Positions 11,024-22,715 of a DNA stretch of 64,000 nt are shown here, one piece after another (within the stretch, counting starts at the first letter, position 1; each line of letters begins with the position of its first letter). Source of the stretch: Spisula solida. Lineage: Eukaryota; Mollusca; Bivalvia; Venerida; Mactridae. The notes below the pieces were generated by a model. The model was not told the DNA's origin. It saw nothing but the letters and a program-made list of their open reading frames with translations, and searched no databases. The stretch is from contig OX365955.1 in assembly GCA_947247005.1 (NCBI GenBank), positions 14,117,322 through 14,181,321 of the forward strand, read 5' to 3'. A program made the position numbers and the translations under genes.

Positions 11024-11417
11024 CTCTGTTGAGTCGGCGTTTCACGTCATTCTGACCAGCATTCTGTTGTACTTCACGGTGTTTCGTATGTTCCTGGTCT
11101 GTCCGACGTGGAGAGGATGCCCGGGTGTTACTGTAGCTTTCATGTGTTTAATTCTTGTAGTCAAACTGGGATTTCAGTTCAGCGACTGTCTCTCGCAGAA
11201 CAGTGTTTTCTTGTTTCTGCTCAGCCAATTCGTTGGTAAGTTTCAAAATCAGACCTTGCTGCAGTATGTCGCGTTCTTCCAGGTATTCCAGACGCTTTTC
11301 AAATTGACGGAACACTTCGCTTTTAGTAAGAAGTTCATCAAAGTTTTCAAATCCAGCAGCACAGCTTGCTATCGAGATACAGACAGCTAGATATAATATA
11401 CATTGGTTTTGGTCCAT
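11024..11417 (-). pseudogene. C1q-domain gene copy 2, exon 1 (premature stop)
   Basis: It is the same length (394 nt) and design as exon 1 of copy 1: signal peptide starting MDQNQCILYLAVCISIAS, then the heptad region (LEERDILQQGLILKLTNE). At 11148-11150 a TAA replaces the GAA found in copy 1 (FDYKN-stop versus FDHNNES). After the stop the frame stays open through HESYSNTRASSPRRTDQEH to KRRLNRG at the donor. A single base change therefore disables this copy. The stop could be a null allele, a true pseudogene or a base-call error. As it stands it would yield a secreted 89-residue coiled-coil peptide without the C1q head. Confidence 0.85.
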
Positions 11418-11510
11418 TTTATCTTCGACAAAACATAACCAATTATAAGAAAATCTGCAGTTTAGTGTTCAAAGCTCTTGTTGACTGATTGATAAAACTC
11501 TTAGAATACT

Positions 11511-11518
11511 AGATAAGG
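11511..11518 (+). promoter_or_regulatory. Conserved GATA-type motif upstream of C1q copy 2
   Basis: AGATAAGG at exactly the same distance (94 bases) from the start codon as in copy 1. The first ~55 bases upstream of both start codons are also conserved (TTTTGTCGAAGATAAA before ATG, and an ATTGGTT box). Confidence 0.4.
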
Positions 11519-11837
11519 TTGTGACTTTAACATATGGACAGTGTACATGAAGAATGGAAAGCCGGTGTTCATATTTTCGAAGGTAGCTATGTAATAACTT
11601 AATAGTTGATACTTTCAAAAACTAGCAAAACAGAATTGAGCTCGAGACTGATCTGTGTGAGAACGGAACAAGATACGGTCATGCTGATACGATACGTATC
11701 ATAATCGAAATATTCAGCCGTGTGTATCGTATAATTATACTGTGTCAAGAAAATTCACATCCATTTATTACTATGTTTGCCAATCATGAAGAACCAAAAT
11801 CAATAATTTTAATTTAATTTATTTTAATTAATTCTCG

Positions 11838-13714
11838 TCTTAATCAACGTTGAAATGTCCTCCAGATTTCTCATCTGTAATCAACGCTTCAATGTCTTCC
11901 AGATTCCATTTCTCGTCTGTAATCAACACTGGAATGTCCTCCATATTCCATTTCTCGTCTGTAATCAACACTGGAATGTCCTCCATATTTCATTTCTCGT
12001 CTGTAATCAACACTGCAATGTCTTCCAGATTCCATTTCTCGTCTGTAATCAACACTGGAATGTCCTCTATATTTCATATCTCGTCTGTAATCAACACTGC
12101 AATGTCTTCCAGATTCCATTTCTCGTCTGTAATCAACGCTGCAATGTCCTCCAGATTCCATTTCTCGTCTGTAATCAACGCTTCAATGTCTTCCAGATTC
12201 CATTTCTCGTCTGTAATCAACACTGGAATGTCCTCCATATTTCATTTCTCGTCTGTAATCAACACTGCAATGTCTTCCAGATTCCATTTCTCGTCTGTAA
12301 TCAACACTGGAATGTCCTCTATATTTCATATCTCGTCTGTAATCAACACTGCAATGTCCTCCAGATTCCATTTCTCGTCTGTAATCAACGCTTCAATGTC
12401 TTCCAGATTCCATTTCTCGTCTGTAATCAACACTGGAATGTCCTCTATATTTCATATCTCGTCTGTAATCAACGCTGCAATGTCTTCCATATTTCATTTC
12501 TCGTCTGTAATCAACACTGCAATGTCCTCCAGATTTCATTTCTCGTCTGTCATCAACACTGGAATGTCCTCAAGATTTCATTTATCGTCTGTAATCAACA
12601 CTGCAATGTCCTCCAGATTCCACTTCTCGTCTGTAATCAACACTGCAATGTCCTCCAGATTTCATTTCTCGTCTGTAATCAACACTGCAATGTCTTCCAT
12701 ATTTCATTTCTCGTCTGTAATCAACACTGCAATGTCCTCCAGATTTCATTTCTCGTCTGTCATCAACACTGGAATGTCCTCAAGATTTCATTTATCGTCT
12801 GTAATCAACACTGCAATGTCCTCCAGATTCCACTTCTCGTCTGTAATCAACACTGCAATGTCCTCCAGATTTCATTTCTCGTCTGTAATCAACACTGCAA
12901 TGTCCTCCAGATTCCACTTCTCGTCTGTAATCAACGCTGCAATGTCCTCCAGATTCCATTTCTCGTCTGTAATCAACACTGCAATGTCCTCCAGATTTTA
13001 GTTATCGTCTGTAATCAACACTGCAATGTCCTCCAGATTCCATTTCTCGTCTGTAACCAACGCTGCAATGTCCTCCAGATTTTATTTCTCGTCTGTAATC
13101 AACGCTGGAATGTCTTCCAGATTCCACTTCTCGTCTGTAATCAACACTGCAATGTCCTCCAGATTCCACTTCCCGTCTGTAATCAACACTGCAATGTCCT
13201 TCAGATTTTAGTTATCGTCTGTAATCAACACTGCAATGTCCTCCAGATTCTATTTCTCGTCTGTAATCAACACTGCAATGTCCTCCAGATTCCATTTCTC
13301 GTCTGTAATCAACACTGCAATGTCCTCTAGATTCCATTTCTCGTCTGTAATCAACACTACAATGTCCTCCAGATTCCATTTCTCGTCTGTAATCAACACT
13401 GCAATGTCCTTCAGATTTTAGTTATCGTCTGTAATCAACACTGCAATGTCCTCCAGATTCTATTTCTCGTCTGTAATCAACACTGCAATGTCCTCCAGAT
13501 TCCATTTCTCGTCTGTAATCAACACTGCAATGTCCTCCAGATTCCATTTCTCGTCTGTAATCAACACTGCAATGTCCTTCAGAGTTCATTTCTCGTCTGT
13601 AATCAACACTGCAATGTCTTTCAGATTCCACTTCCCGTCTGTAATCAACACTGCAATGTCCTTCAGAGTTCATTTATCGTCTGTAATCAACGCTGCAATG
13701 TCTTCCAGATTCTA
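11838..13714. repeat. 42-bp minisatellite, about 44 copies
   Basis: The unit reads 'tctgtaatcaacactg', then 'caatgtcctccagatt' and 'ccatttctcg', 42 bp in all. Variants alternate (cactgg/cactgc/cgctgc, cttcc/cctcc, atattt/agattcc), with multi-unit blocks repeated nearly exactly, for example about 12461-12700 against 12671-12890. Because 42 is a multiple of 3 and the unit lacks stops in several frames, long ORFs run through it on both strands (14-residue repeats such as MSSRFHFSSVINTA and NVLQIPFLVCNQHC). No start context, splice signal or homologous domain supports a protein. A lone diverged unit lies at about 14042-14080. Confidence 0.95.
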
Positions 13715-14774
13715 AAGTCAGTGGGCGCTGGATTGTTAGTTTTTGGCATTTACTATACTGGGACTATATGTGTGTTCTTAAGGTACCGAATTGTGTGTTT
13801 TGGTCAACACCATGTGCCTGACATCGTCGCCAAGAAAAAGAGGCGTGGCAATCATTTAGTACAAAAACGTTTTTGGACCTTGTGAACATAGTTCTCTCAT
13901 CTTTTCCATTAATGGATAAATCGAGTTCCACGTTACCAGTACAATAATCGACAGCTCATCATGCAACCGGTCACGAACACATGACACTTGACGAATTTAT
14001 ATAACTAAGCATAGCCTCGTAGTAAACATTCCACAAAGAGCAGTCTGTAATAAACGCTGCAATATCCTCAATATTCCAGAACTATGGATGCTGGATTGAT
14101 ATATTTTATCATTTACTCTGATTAGACACTGTTATATCATTGCAGCCCACGATAAAACAGTCTCATCAGAGGTTTTAAGACTTAAAGAGTATGGCTGGCA
14201 ATTAACGTTGGACGCATGTATGGAGTGTGTCGCCTTTAAAAAGCCAAACGCCACATCTACTAAGTTATTGATTTTGGTTCTAACCCTATTTCAAACTAAC
14301 CAAATGGTGAGCGTACACATGTACATGTTGCCTAACACGGTAGTATTATTTATTTCTTACTGAAGTAAACCTCGAGGAAGTATTGCTACAGTATTAGAGG
14401 TTGCAAAAGTCAACCTGTACGTCTAACCTTTGAGCATTTTCGCCATCCATGTGTTTGTAGTTTCTACAAGTAACGGATGTGACAGACACAACTATTTAGT
14501 ATATTAGGTCACACTGATATGCGTATGCACATGGGAATCCATATCTTTTCGACAGTGGACTCATCGAGTTTATATACATATATCATGTTCAACTTTCACA
14601 TGATCGTACACGCACACGTGTTTGGCCAGCCACTTAATTGCAACGTGTACCGTGACGTATACATGTACGAGACTAGCTACACGTACAAGTACTCATACAC
14701 TTCGCAACCTTCCTATAGTTGACCAGTTTACCTGCATGTACCTGTGTGTCAGTCTATTCAAACAGGCACCACTT
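13715..14774. other. Intergenic with one stray 42-bp unit
   Basis: No gene is supported. At 14042-14080 a single degenerate copy of the upstream 42-bp unit (cagtctgtaataaacgctgc) stands 330 bp beyond the array. Short ORFs at 14519-14813 have no recognisable domain. Confidence 0.45.
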
Positions 14775-15160
14775 CCACTTAAAGTTATTGCTCAGCTGGG
14801 ACTGTTATTTTGAATTTATTACTACAATAATAGTCTTGTGATGTAAATTGCTACCAGAAACTGTGTATTTATTGCTAAATAATGATTTAGTAGGTGACGT
14901 TTGTATGAAATGCTCATGGAAATCCAACAGTAATGAACAATAAAAAACTTGGTACTTGAGCTTGTTATAACAGACTTAAGTTTTTTTATTTTTATATCTT
15001 TAAAGCACTATTTTCTGTAAAAATCGGACTTATTTTGTATTGTTTTATTAATTTTGCCTCTAACTGTGGTGTTACAATATATAAAAGTATACATGAACGT
15101 CACTTTACCTAAAAATACGTTTTTAAAATAGCAGTCTCAGCTGAGCAATAACTTAAGTTT
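14775..15160. mobile_element. MITE-like element with terminal inverted repeats of about 35 bp
   Basis: The left end (cacttaaagttattgctcag, then ctgggactgttattttga) is the near reverse complement of the right end at 15122-15160 (ttttaaaatagcagtctcag, then ctgagcaataacttaag). The interior is AT-rich and non-coding. Both outer ends carry TTAA (14779 side and 15154 side), which is suggestive of a piggyBac-type TTAA target, but one extra A on the left leaves that open. Confidence 0.6.
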
Positions 15161-15204
15161 GTTTGTGGTATTGGGGCCAGATGTTTGTAAAAAGTGGTTA
15201 AAAT

Positions 15205-16307
15205 TTACTGAGACATCACACATACAGGTACTGTATGCACTGGTACCATGTCTGTTGGTTTATATGAAAGACTTCACACTTTCAGGTACTGTATGCACTG
15301 GTACCATGTCTATTGGTTTATATGAAAGACATAACACATACAGGTACTGTATGCACTGGTACCATGCCTATTGGTTTATATGAACGACATCACACATACA
15401 GGTACTGTATGCACTGGTACCATGCCTATTGGTTTATATGAACGACATCACACATACAGGTACTGTATGCACTGGTACCATGCCTGTTGGTTTATATGAA
15501 AAACGTCACACATACAGGTACTGTATGCACTGGTACCATGCCTATTGGTTTATATGAAAGACATCACAAATACAGGTACTGTATGCACTGGTACCATGCC
15601 TGTTGGTTTATATGAGACATCACACATACAGGTACTGTATGCACTGGTACCATGCCTGTTGGTTTATATGAAAGACATCACACATACAGGTACTGTATGC
15701 ACTGGTACCATGCCTGTTGGTTTATATGAAAGACATCACACATACAGGTACTGTATGCACTGGTACCATGCATGTTGGTTTATATGAAAGACATCACACA
15801 TACAGGTACTGTATGCACTGGTACCATGCCTGTTGGTTTATATGAAAGACATCACACATACAGGTACTGTATGCACTGGTACCATGCCTGTTGGTTTATA
15901 TGAGACATCACACATACAGGTACTGTATGCACTGGTACCATGTCTGTTGGTTTATATGAAAGACGCCACACATACAGGTACTGTATGCAATGGTACCATG
16001 CCTGTTGGTTTATATGAGACATCACACATACAGGTACTGTATGCACTGGTACCATGCCTGTTGGTTTATATGAAAGACATCACACATACAGGTACTGTAT
16101 GCACTGGTACCATGCCTGTTGGTTTATATGAAATACGTCACACATACAGGTACTGTATGCACTGGTACCATGCCTGTTGGTTTATATGAGACATAACACA
16201 TACAGGTACTGTATGCACTAGTACCATGCATATTGGTTTATATGAACGACATCACACATACAGGTACTGTATGCACTGGTACCATGCCTGTTGGTTTATA
16301 TAAGGTA
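15205..16307. repeat. 58-bp minisatellite, about 19 copies
   Basis: The unit is 'catcacacatacaggtactg', 'tatgcactggtaccatgcct', 'gttggtttatatgaaaga'. Copies start at 58-bp steps, with some 55-bp copies where 'gaaagac' is 'gagac'. Each unit holds GGTACC. Repetitive ORFs on both strands are by-products. Confidence 0.95.
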
Positions 16308-18690
16308 ATGACTCTTTTCCCCAAAACGAGTTCATTTTTGACATCAATCACATGCCTAAGAAATTAGATCACAAAATACAAAGTTTTGACATCCCCAATT
16401 TTTCAGTCTATTCACTATACAATTTCAGTGTTTTGTATTATACTGAGTGAATACTTTCCTTAGGCCTGTGAATGAGTTTTCCCTTTCATGGTAGTGTTTG
16501 CTTAGTTGTTCGTAGTCCCGATTGGTATTTGCAAAGCATAAAATACTGCAAATCAGCATTCTACAAAATGAACATATAAATAACTACAAATAAGTTCGAA
16601 GTTTTATTTTCATTTATTTATTATAACAGATAACATTAGATCTAGTGAAATTTCAACTTAACACAAAAATCGAAGAAAAACGTTTTTCTTTGGTAAATTC
16701 AAACACCATGCAATAAATCTGTATACAAACATGTCAATAAAGAAAGAGGCAACAGGGTCAATCAAGCACATATGTACTAACAGACATACAGCATACACAC
16801 ATACTAGTTAGGTGCCGGTACGTTCAGATAGACAGACACATACATGCAGATGCCCATACAGACAGGTGCACAAAAGTATAGTGGTTTCTCTCACTCTATC
16901 AGGGTTACCACTCTATCAGAGTAAAGCAAGATTTCAACCTGGAACCAAATATCAGTGAACCTCCATATACTCATCCGCCATCAACATTGTGTTAGTGGAA
17001 TGTGATGAATTGCTTATATTTTTAATAAAATCAGGACTGCGAATACTGTCCACCCCCTACCTAATAAAACACTCTATTTTCTAAACAGATTTCAAATAAA
17101 CCTTGAATTCAAGAGTGAAAAAGTTTGACATATTTTGAGATGTCACAGAACTACAAAGTGAATAAATTTCGAAATTGATTAACATTGTCAGCATATTTTA
17201 TCAGACAGACGGACGGACAGACAGACGCACACACATAAAAACACATATATGTACACATGTATTAACAAACAGACGGACAAGATGTGGCTATCAATACCTA
17301 CACAAAGCATCAAAATATACATAATGTGTACCAGCACATTTGTATAACTTCTATATATGCAGAAAAGAACATGAGATAACAGGTTTGACAACAAGTTAGT
17401 CTGTCGGCTCGTTTCTTTATAAATCAGACAATAATTGCATTTATTTCACATCTTATAGCCATACAGCTAATTTACTAACAGTTTTCTAATCCAGGTCAGA
17501 TCGTCACCATGATCAGCATGCAGGATTTTAGAACATTTTGAAAATTGAATATTACAAAATCCAAGCAACTTTTAAACATTTCCACATTGAGATACAATGT
17601 AAGGTCATTGTGTTAAAAGGGTATGTACACAGAGTAAAGGATTAAAACAAAATGTTTAATATATGAACACACCAAGGCAAGAACACATAACAGCAAAACA
17701 TAGGCCCTAGATCAAACACATTTCGCTGTAGAGCAGACAAAAGAGGGCCATATGTTGCTCATCCGTCGCTGTAGTGCGAATAAGAGGGCCCTAGGTCGCT
17801 AACCTGTCGCTGTAGTGCAGAGAAAAGAGGATCCTAGGTCGCTCACTCATCGCTGTAGTTCAGATCCATTACGAACACAAGAATGGTAGATTAAATCCTA
17901 ATTACTATGAATTAGGGATGTCACTATTAGGTCAAATTGTTCATCAGTTAACAGTTAACTGTTTGATCTTCCTAATGGTAAACCGAATGTTCAAACAGTT
18001 AACTGATTAACCATTTACATCTGTACTATTAGTCTAGGAGCACTAAAATATCAATTAAAACTAAAAACTGATTAACAGATCACACATGACAAAGAAATAT
18101 ACAGTCAACTGGCCAGCCAAATATTGGCTATAACATAGTAAAACACTGATACACAATCACAGAAAAGCTGAACCTGAGATATACATGTTTTATTCAACTG
18201 AAATAGAAACAATACAAAGTTCATACACCTATTAAAACTAGAGCTGTCGCTATTCGGCAGACTAATATATACCCCCGCCGGCTAAGGGCTATAATTCTGC
18301 CAAAATTCATTGCAGCGCAAATTTCTTTCTTCATGCACATCTATATGTTGAGGTTGTTCATCTGAGAAAGTTTGAGCGAAATCCTGCCAAAACTGTAGGA
18401 GCAGTTGCGTCACAAGAGTGCGTCTACGGACAGACTGACTGACGGCCAGACAGACTGAATCCAGTAAACCCCCCTTACAACTCGTTGTGCGCGGGTATTA
18501 TTACTTCTGCAGTTTTGAATTGTCAGCTATTTTGAAGGGCAAATCAGATGATTATTGACAGAAGGATATTAAATATGTGACAATCTAGAAGGCATTTCAT
18601 GTGACAAACAGGGGGTTCCATTTGACCCTTGAAATGACACTTTGAACCCTAATTTTTTTTAAACATTTGACTCTCAATATTTTGACTAAC
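16308..18690. other. Intergenic with dispersed repeats and microsatellites
   Basis: About 16365-16475 shares 'agttttgacatcccca' and 'cttaggcctgtga' with 54883-54985. A (CAGA/CGGA)n tract lies at 17203-17230. 17700-17870 repeats three times a phrase of the type 'agagggccctaggtcgctaacctgtcgctgtag'. 17940-18010 contains inverted copies of 'cagttaactg' next to 'attagggatg', possibly one end of a hAT-like element. 18237-18500 is a bivalve-type dispersed repeat (agctgtcgctattcgg to gtgcgcgggtattatta). No gene was seen. Confidence 0.5.
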
Positions 18691-18693
18691 ATT

Positions 18694-18925
18694 AAAGCAT
18701 GTAATCTCCACTAGAGTTAGTCCCAATCACTAAATCCAGGGAACCAAAGAATCACATAAAAGCATGTAATCTTCCACTGGAGTTAGTCCCAATCACTTAA
18801 TCCAGGGAACCAGAGAATCACATAAAAGCATGTAATCTTCCACTAAATCCAGGGTACCAGAGAATCACATAAAAGCATGTAATCTTCCACTGGAGTTTGT
18901 ACCAATCACCAAATCCAGGGTAGGA
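18694..18925. repeat. Tandem duplication of the 3' end of WDR76 exon 14
   Basis: The last ~60 bases of the WDR76 coding sequence, with its stop, are repeated three more times downstream. The word 'aaagcatgtaatctt' starts at 18694 (slightly diverged), 18758, 18825 and 18872, giving spacings of 64, 67 and 47 bp. The copies include 'ccactggagttagtcccaat' and 'cagggaaccagagaatcaca', matching the exon. The reading frame of the gene ends at the first stop, so the copies fall in the 3' UTR. Confidence 0.9.
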
Positions 18926-19014
18926 TGTAATGTATTCAAACTGCACACAGATCCCAGACAATCCTCGTCCTTGAAGGAATGTAGTTTCTTGCCATCAACA
19001 CCAAATAAAGAAAT
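18865..19014 (-). CDS. WDR76: WDR76 exon 14 (last coding exon)
   Basis: Residues 498-546, then TGA at 18865-18867. It begins ISLFGVDGKKLHSF after the acceptor TTACAG and ends SSGRLHAFM, the usual C-terminus of the family. The phase is 0 from exon 13. Its last third is tandemly repeated just downstream. Confidence 0.92.
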   Translation of the reverse strand: MSLFGVDGKKLHSFKDEDCLGSVCSLNTLHPTLDLVIGTNSSGRLHAFM

Positions 19015-19663
19015 CTGTAATTGGAGAAATAATACAAATATAATATGAATACAAGAAATATGGACAATAAATGAAAACGACGTTTTTACACAAGATCCAG
19101 CAGTATATAATATTGATACAGCAGTAGATCAACATATACAGAATTCCTGACCTTCGCCACGTTTCATCCTAGCAATTTTCGTAAGTGCCATCTCACATTG
19201 AGTACAAATTCATACGTGAAACTGCATTTAATTGCGTGATTTACGTAACATTTTACGTGAATGGGAACACTGACCAACTTTTCCACTAACAACCAGCAAC
19301 TACTCTACATGTGGAGAAAATCAACACTTGAAAGTCTTAACCAAACTAAGATTAAACCTTTTTGCAAAATTCTAAATATTTTGCATTTCAATATCATTTA
19401 CCTACAATGACAATTAAAGCCATTTTGTTTGCTTTGTATTCAATGTATATTCAAAACCGCAATACTACTGTCAGAGACATAAAGTCCAAACCCGTAAATA
19501 AGATGCAAATATGTTTCAGGAGCCATATACACATATCCCTACACCAAATCTCTTTATTCAAACATTGTTTTATTGGTAATATTCAGTTTTATTTTCTGCA
19601 AACATAATAAAATTTAGTTTCTGCAAAAATAATAGTTAAAACAAGCTGGAGAATCAAGCATAC

Positions 19664-19766
19664 CTCTCGTGGTCTGTTCATACTACCAACCACAAATACA
19701 TCTTCTCGTGTCGGGTGCCATGTCGCACGGAATGGTGTCAACCAACGACCAGTGTGATTATTGTGA
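19664..19766 (-). CDS. WDR76: WDR76 exon 13
   Basis: Residues 464-497 plus the last base of codon 463. It carries the highly conserved HTGRWLTPFRATWHPTRED followed by VVGSMNRPRE of the WDR76 propeller. The donor is GAG|GTATGC and the acceptor TTTTCAG. Confidence 0.93.
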
Positions 19767-20229
19767 CTGAAAATTAAATGCAGATGTATGTATTCATATT
19801 AATATACTTAAGTGTACAACACTTATCATCTGCAGCATATTAATGTTGAATGTCTGAGGCGCAACCACTTAACACCTTATTGAAATGTTTGCACAAACTA
19901 ATTTCACACAATTACTGCCTTTGTTATAACCGAGCAGAAATGCACACGGAATACTTCACCGGGACCTAGAAATCATTACGTTATAGCCGATTTTTCATTA
20001 TATACGATATCCTTATAAGCGGGTGGTAGTACATTGAAATAAAGAAGGAGGCAGTCGGGGATTTTTTTTTCGTTCGCTATAACCGAGTTTTCGTTATAAG
20101 CGAGTTTTTTATAAGTGAGTTCCACTGTACACTTATTTGACATTTTTAAATATTGCTTTAAGTCATATTGGGAACTTACAAGAATCTGATATAAACTAGA
20201 GATGTTTGTAAAACGCATACGCCCTCAGG

Positions 20230-20770
20230 CAGCCAAATAGTCGGAAATGGTGAAGGTCGCAAATACCTTGATCTCTGACCAACTGACCTCAAAATCAATA
20301 GGAGTTATCTACTGTTGCTGACCAGCCTCCATGTAAAGTTTGAAGATCCTAGGTCAATGCGTTCTTGAGTTATTGAACGGAAACCATTTGAATAGTCAGA
20401 AATGGTAAAGGTCATAGTGACATTGACCTTTGACATACTGACCTCAATATCAATAGGGGTCATCTACTGTTGCTGACCAACCTCTATGTAAAGTTTGAAG
20501 ATCCTAGGTCAAAGCCTTCTTAAGTTATTGAACTAAAACTATTTAAATAGTCAGAAATGGTAAAGGTCACAGTGACCTTAACCTTTGACCTACTGACCTC
20601 AAAATCAATAGGGGTCATCTACTGTTGCTGACCAACCTCCATGTAAAGTTTGAAGATCCTAGGTCAAAGTGTTCTTGAGTTATTGAACGGAAACCATTTT
20701 ATACGACCGACCGACAGACCGACCCACAGACATGTGCAAAGCAATATACCCCCTCATGGGCATAATAATT
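20230..20770. repeat. Dispersed repeat with three internal 150-bp units
   Basis: It starts 'gatgtttgtaaaacgcatac' and ends 'ccccctcatgggcataataa'. Inside, 'ggtcatctactgttgctgac', 'ctccatgtaaagtttgaaga' and 'gttattgaac' recur three times at about 150-bp spacing. A related copy lies at 27570-27935. The units contain TGACCT half-sites in tandem (for example acctttgacctactgacct). Confidence 0.8.
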
Positions 20771-20858
20771 ACAATTTTAACAAAGTTGATGAATTTGTGT
20801 GAAAAATCGTGAAAAATAAAAACCATCCAAATTAATTATCTTTTACAGTACTACCTAC

Positions 20859-20912
20859 CTGATACTTCTCTTTGTTTTAATATTTGGTCCAATAACTTCA
20901 CTATCAAACACA
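20859..20912 (-). CDS. WDR76: WDR76 exon 12
   Basis: Short 54-nt exon: VFDSEVIGPNIKTKRSI (446-462) with split codons on both sides. Donor CAG|GTAGGT, acceptor CTACAG. Its frame joins exons 11 and 13 exactly. Confidence 0.9.
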
Positions 20913-21240
20913 CTGTAGCATAAAACAGAAAGATGGATTTATTTAAGATATTATTCAATGTATGTCAGTAAATAACAACTCTGTATGGTTTTTAAATGTG
21001 GATATACTGAACCTGATAATTTTCAAGAACAAGATGAATGTCCTATTACAGGCTTTGATTGCTCAAAGAGCAAAAAGGCTGAAATACCCTACCCACCCCT
21101 AACCCGAGTAGGTCAGACAATAGGCACATGGTTTCAAATTATCTGAGTCGAAATTATGTACCCTTTATGCACAACCTTATCTCTGAACTATGGGTCAGAC
21201 TGAAACTGAACCATTTTAAGACCAAAAGAAGGAAATCAAC

Positions 21241-21660
21241 CTAAAGGAACAACAAGAGGATCATAGATCCTGTGTCGCTCACCTGCTAAACATGGCCAAA
21301 CTATGTATTTCATGCAGATTATAAAGCAGATTTTTCTACTATTTGACCTATTGACATAGTTTTTGACCCCAGGTGACCCAACTTTGAACTTGACCTTAAG
21401 GTTATCATGATAAACATTTTGACCAAACTTCATAAAGATTGAAGCAAAAATGTTGCCTCTAGAGTGTTAACAAGGTTTTCCTATTATTTGACCTTTAGAC
21501 CTAGTTGTTGACCTCACATGACCCAAATTTGAACTTGACCTAGATTTTATAGAGATACAACTTTTGACCAAGCAAGAATGTTAACAGTGAATTGTCTAAG
21601 GACGGACAAAAAACAATCACAAAAGCTCACCTTGCCACTTTGTGGCAGGTGAGCTAAAAA
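21241..21660. repeat. Dispersed repeat of the 'gaggatcatagatcctg' family
   Basis: Starts 'aacaagaggatcatagatcc' and 'tgtgtcgctcacctgctaaa', continues with two units containing 'ctattatttgacctattgac' and 'acttgacct', and ends 'aaggacggacaaaaaac' with 'tggcaggtgagct'. Partial copies are at 61285-61400 and 63150-64000. Confidence 0.75.
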
Positions 21661-21969
21661 TCACGTGCCTGCATTGACCACTCACTGTGACCTCTCATTG
21701 TTGGCATCCTGGCTGTCACTTTTTCTTCATATGGACAACAACAGACAGACATACAGAACAATCAATATTATTCTGCCTCAGTAGATGCCGAGGCGTAAGA
21801 ATAATATTTAAATTCTTCTGACTCTCCCGCACAATTAATTTATTCTTATTATCAAATTCTTTTGATAAAAGCCTGACCCAAAGATTTGTAATGCATTTTT
21901 AATCTCATCCCTCTTTCCTGTAACAGTCCTAAACAGCTTTGTAGTCTGTGGTGAACATTGAATACTTAC

Positions 21970-22119
21970 GTCAGTTTGTCATCCATTGACGTGGATAGTA
22001 TATATTTCCCTGTGACAGGCGAGAAATAAGCACTGTTGATACCACGTCCGTGACCAACCTCACATAGATGCTTGCTGTTCTTTACTTTCACTAGTCTCAA
22101 ATCCCAAACACGTACAACA
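21970..22119 (-). CDS. WDR76: WDR76 exon 11
   Basis: Residues 396-444 with split codons on both edges: VVRVWDLRLVKVKNSK, then HLCEVGHGRGINSAYFSPVT. It contains the WDxR box (WDLR) used by DDB1-binding WD40 proteins. Donor AC|GTAAGT, acceptor TTTACAG. Confidence 0.93.
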
Positions 22120-22613
22120 CTGTAAACAGTACACAGAACGTCTATAACAGATGACTTTCCATGTATCCGGGTTAGTATAACAAGTATGTATATTCTTATA
22201 CTACACTAGAGTAGTATAATGTTCACATGACGTCACATTATCTCCTTAATGATGTCATTAAATTCTGTAAAGGACGTTATGTTTGGTGTCGTCTATATTA
22301 AATAACGGAGTGGGTTTTTCAATGGAAAATACATATTTTAGTGTTTTTAGTGTCATAATTATGATAAAAAGAATCTAAAACTTGTCAATTGATACAGACT
22401 TATATAAAACTTATTCAGGAAACATTATAAAGCTTGCCAGAGGCTCATTTAATCACTACTTTCCGCACAAATCTGTTTGTTCCAATTTCGAAATAAAATT
22501 GTTCAGGTAGAGGCACTTTTGGCTGGACATAAATAATATAGCAGGAGGGAAAACTAACAATCTGAATTTCAGGCCTTACTTCGTAACTTAGTAAAGTATA
22601 AAATACTACCAAC

Positions 22614-22715
22614 CCCTCAACACCAGCAGTACAGAAATACTGTGTATCCATCGGATGTACACTGACTGTACGTAATGATCTATTGTGTAAGTCATATGTT
22701 CTCACTGCTTTAGGT
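22614..22715 (-). CDS. WDR76: WDR76 exon 10
   Basis: Residues 362-394 (PKAVRTYDLHNRSL, RTVSVHPMDTQYFCTAGVE). The donor GG|GTTGGT is weak but is the only one that keeps frame into exon 11 (GVVRVWD). The acceptor TTATTTCAG is the innermost of five tandem copies, so alternative longer forms are possible. Confidence 0.88.

Noticed and set aside
11850..13330. Long ORFs of 383 and 491 codons as a repeat protein
   Set aside because: They are generated by a 42-bp satellite that is also open on the opposite strand. No signal peptide, flanking exon or known domain supports them.
15205..16307. CRISPR-like array
   Set aside because: Units are contiguous tandem repeats with no unique spacers, and the genome is eukaryotic.
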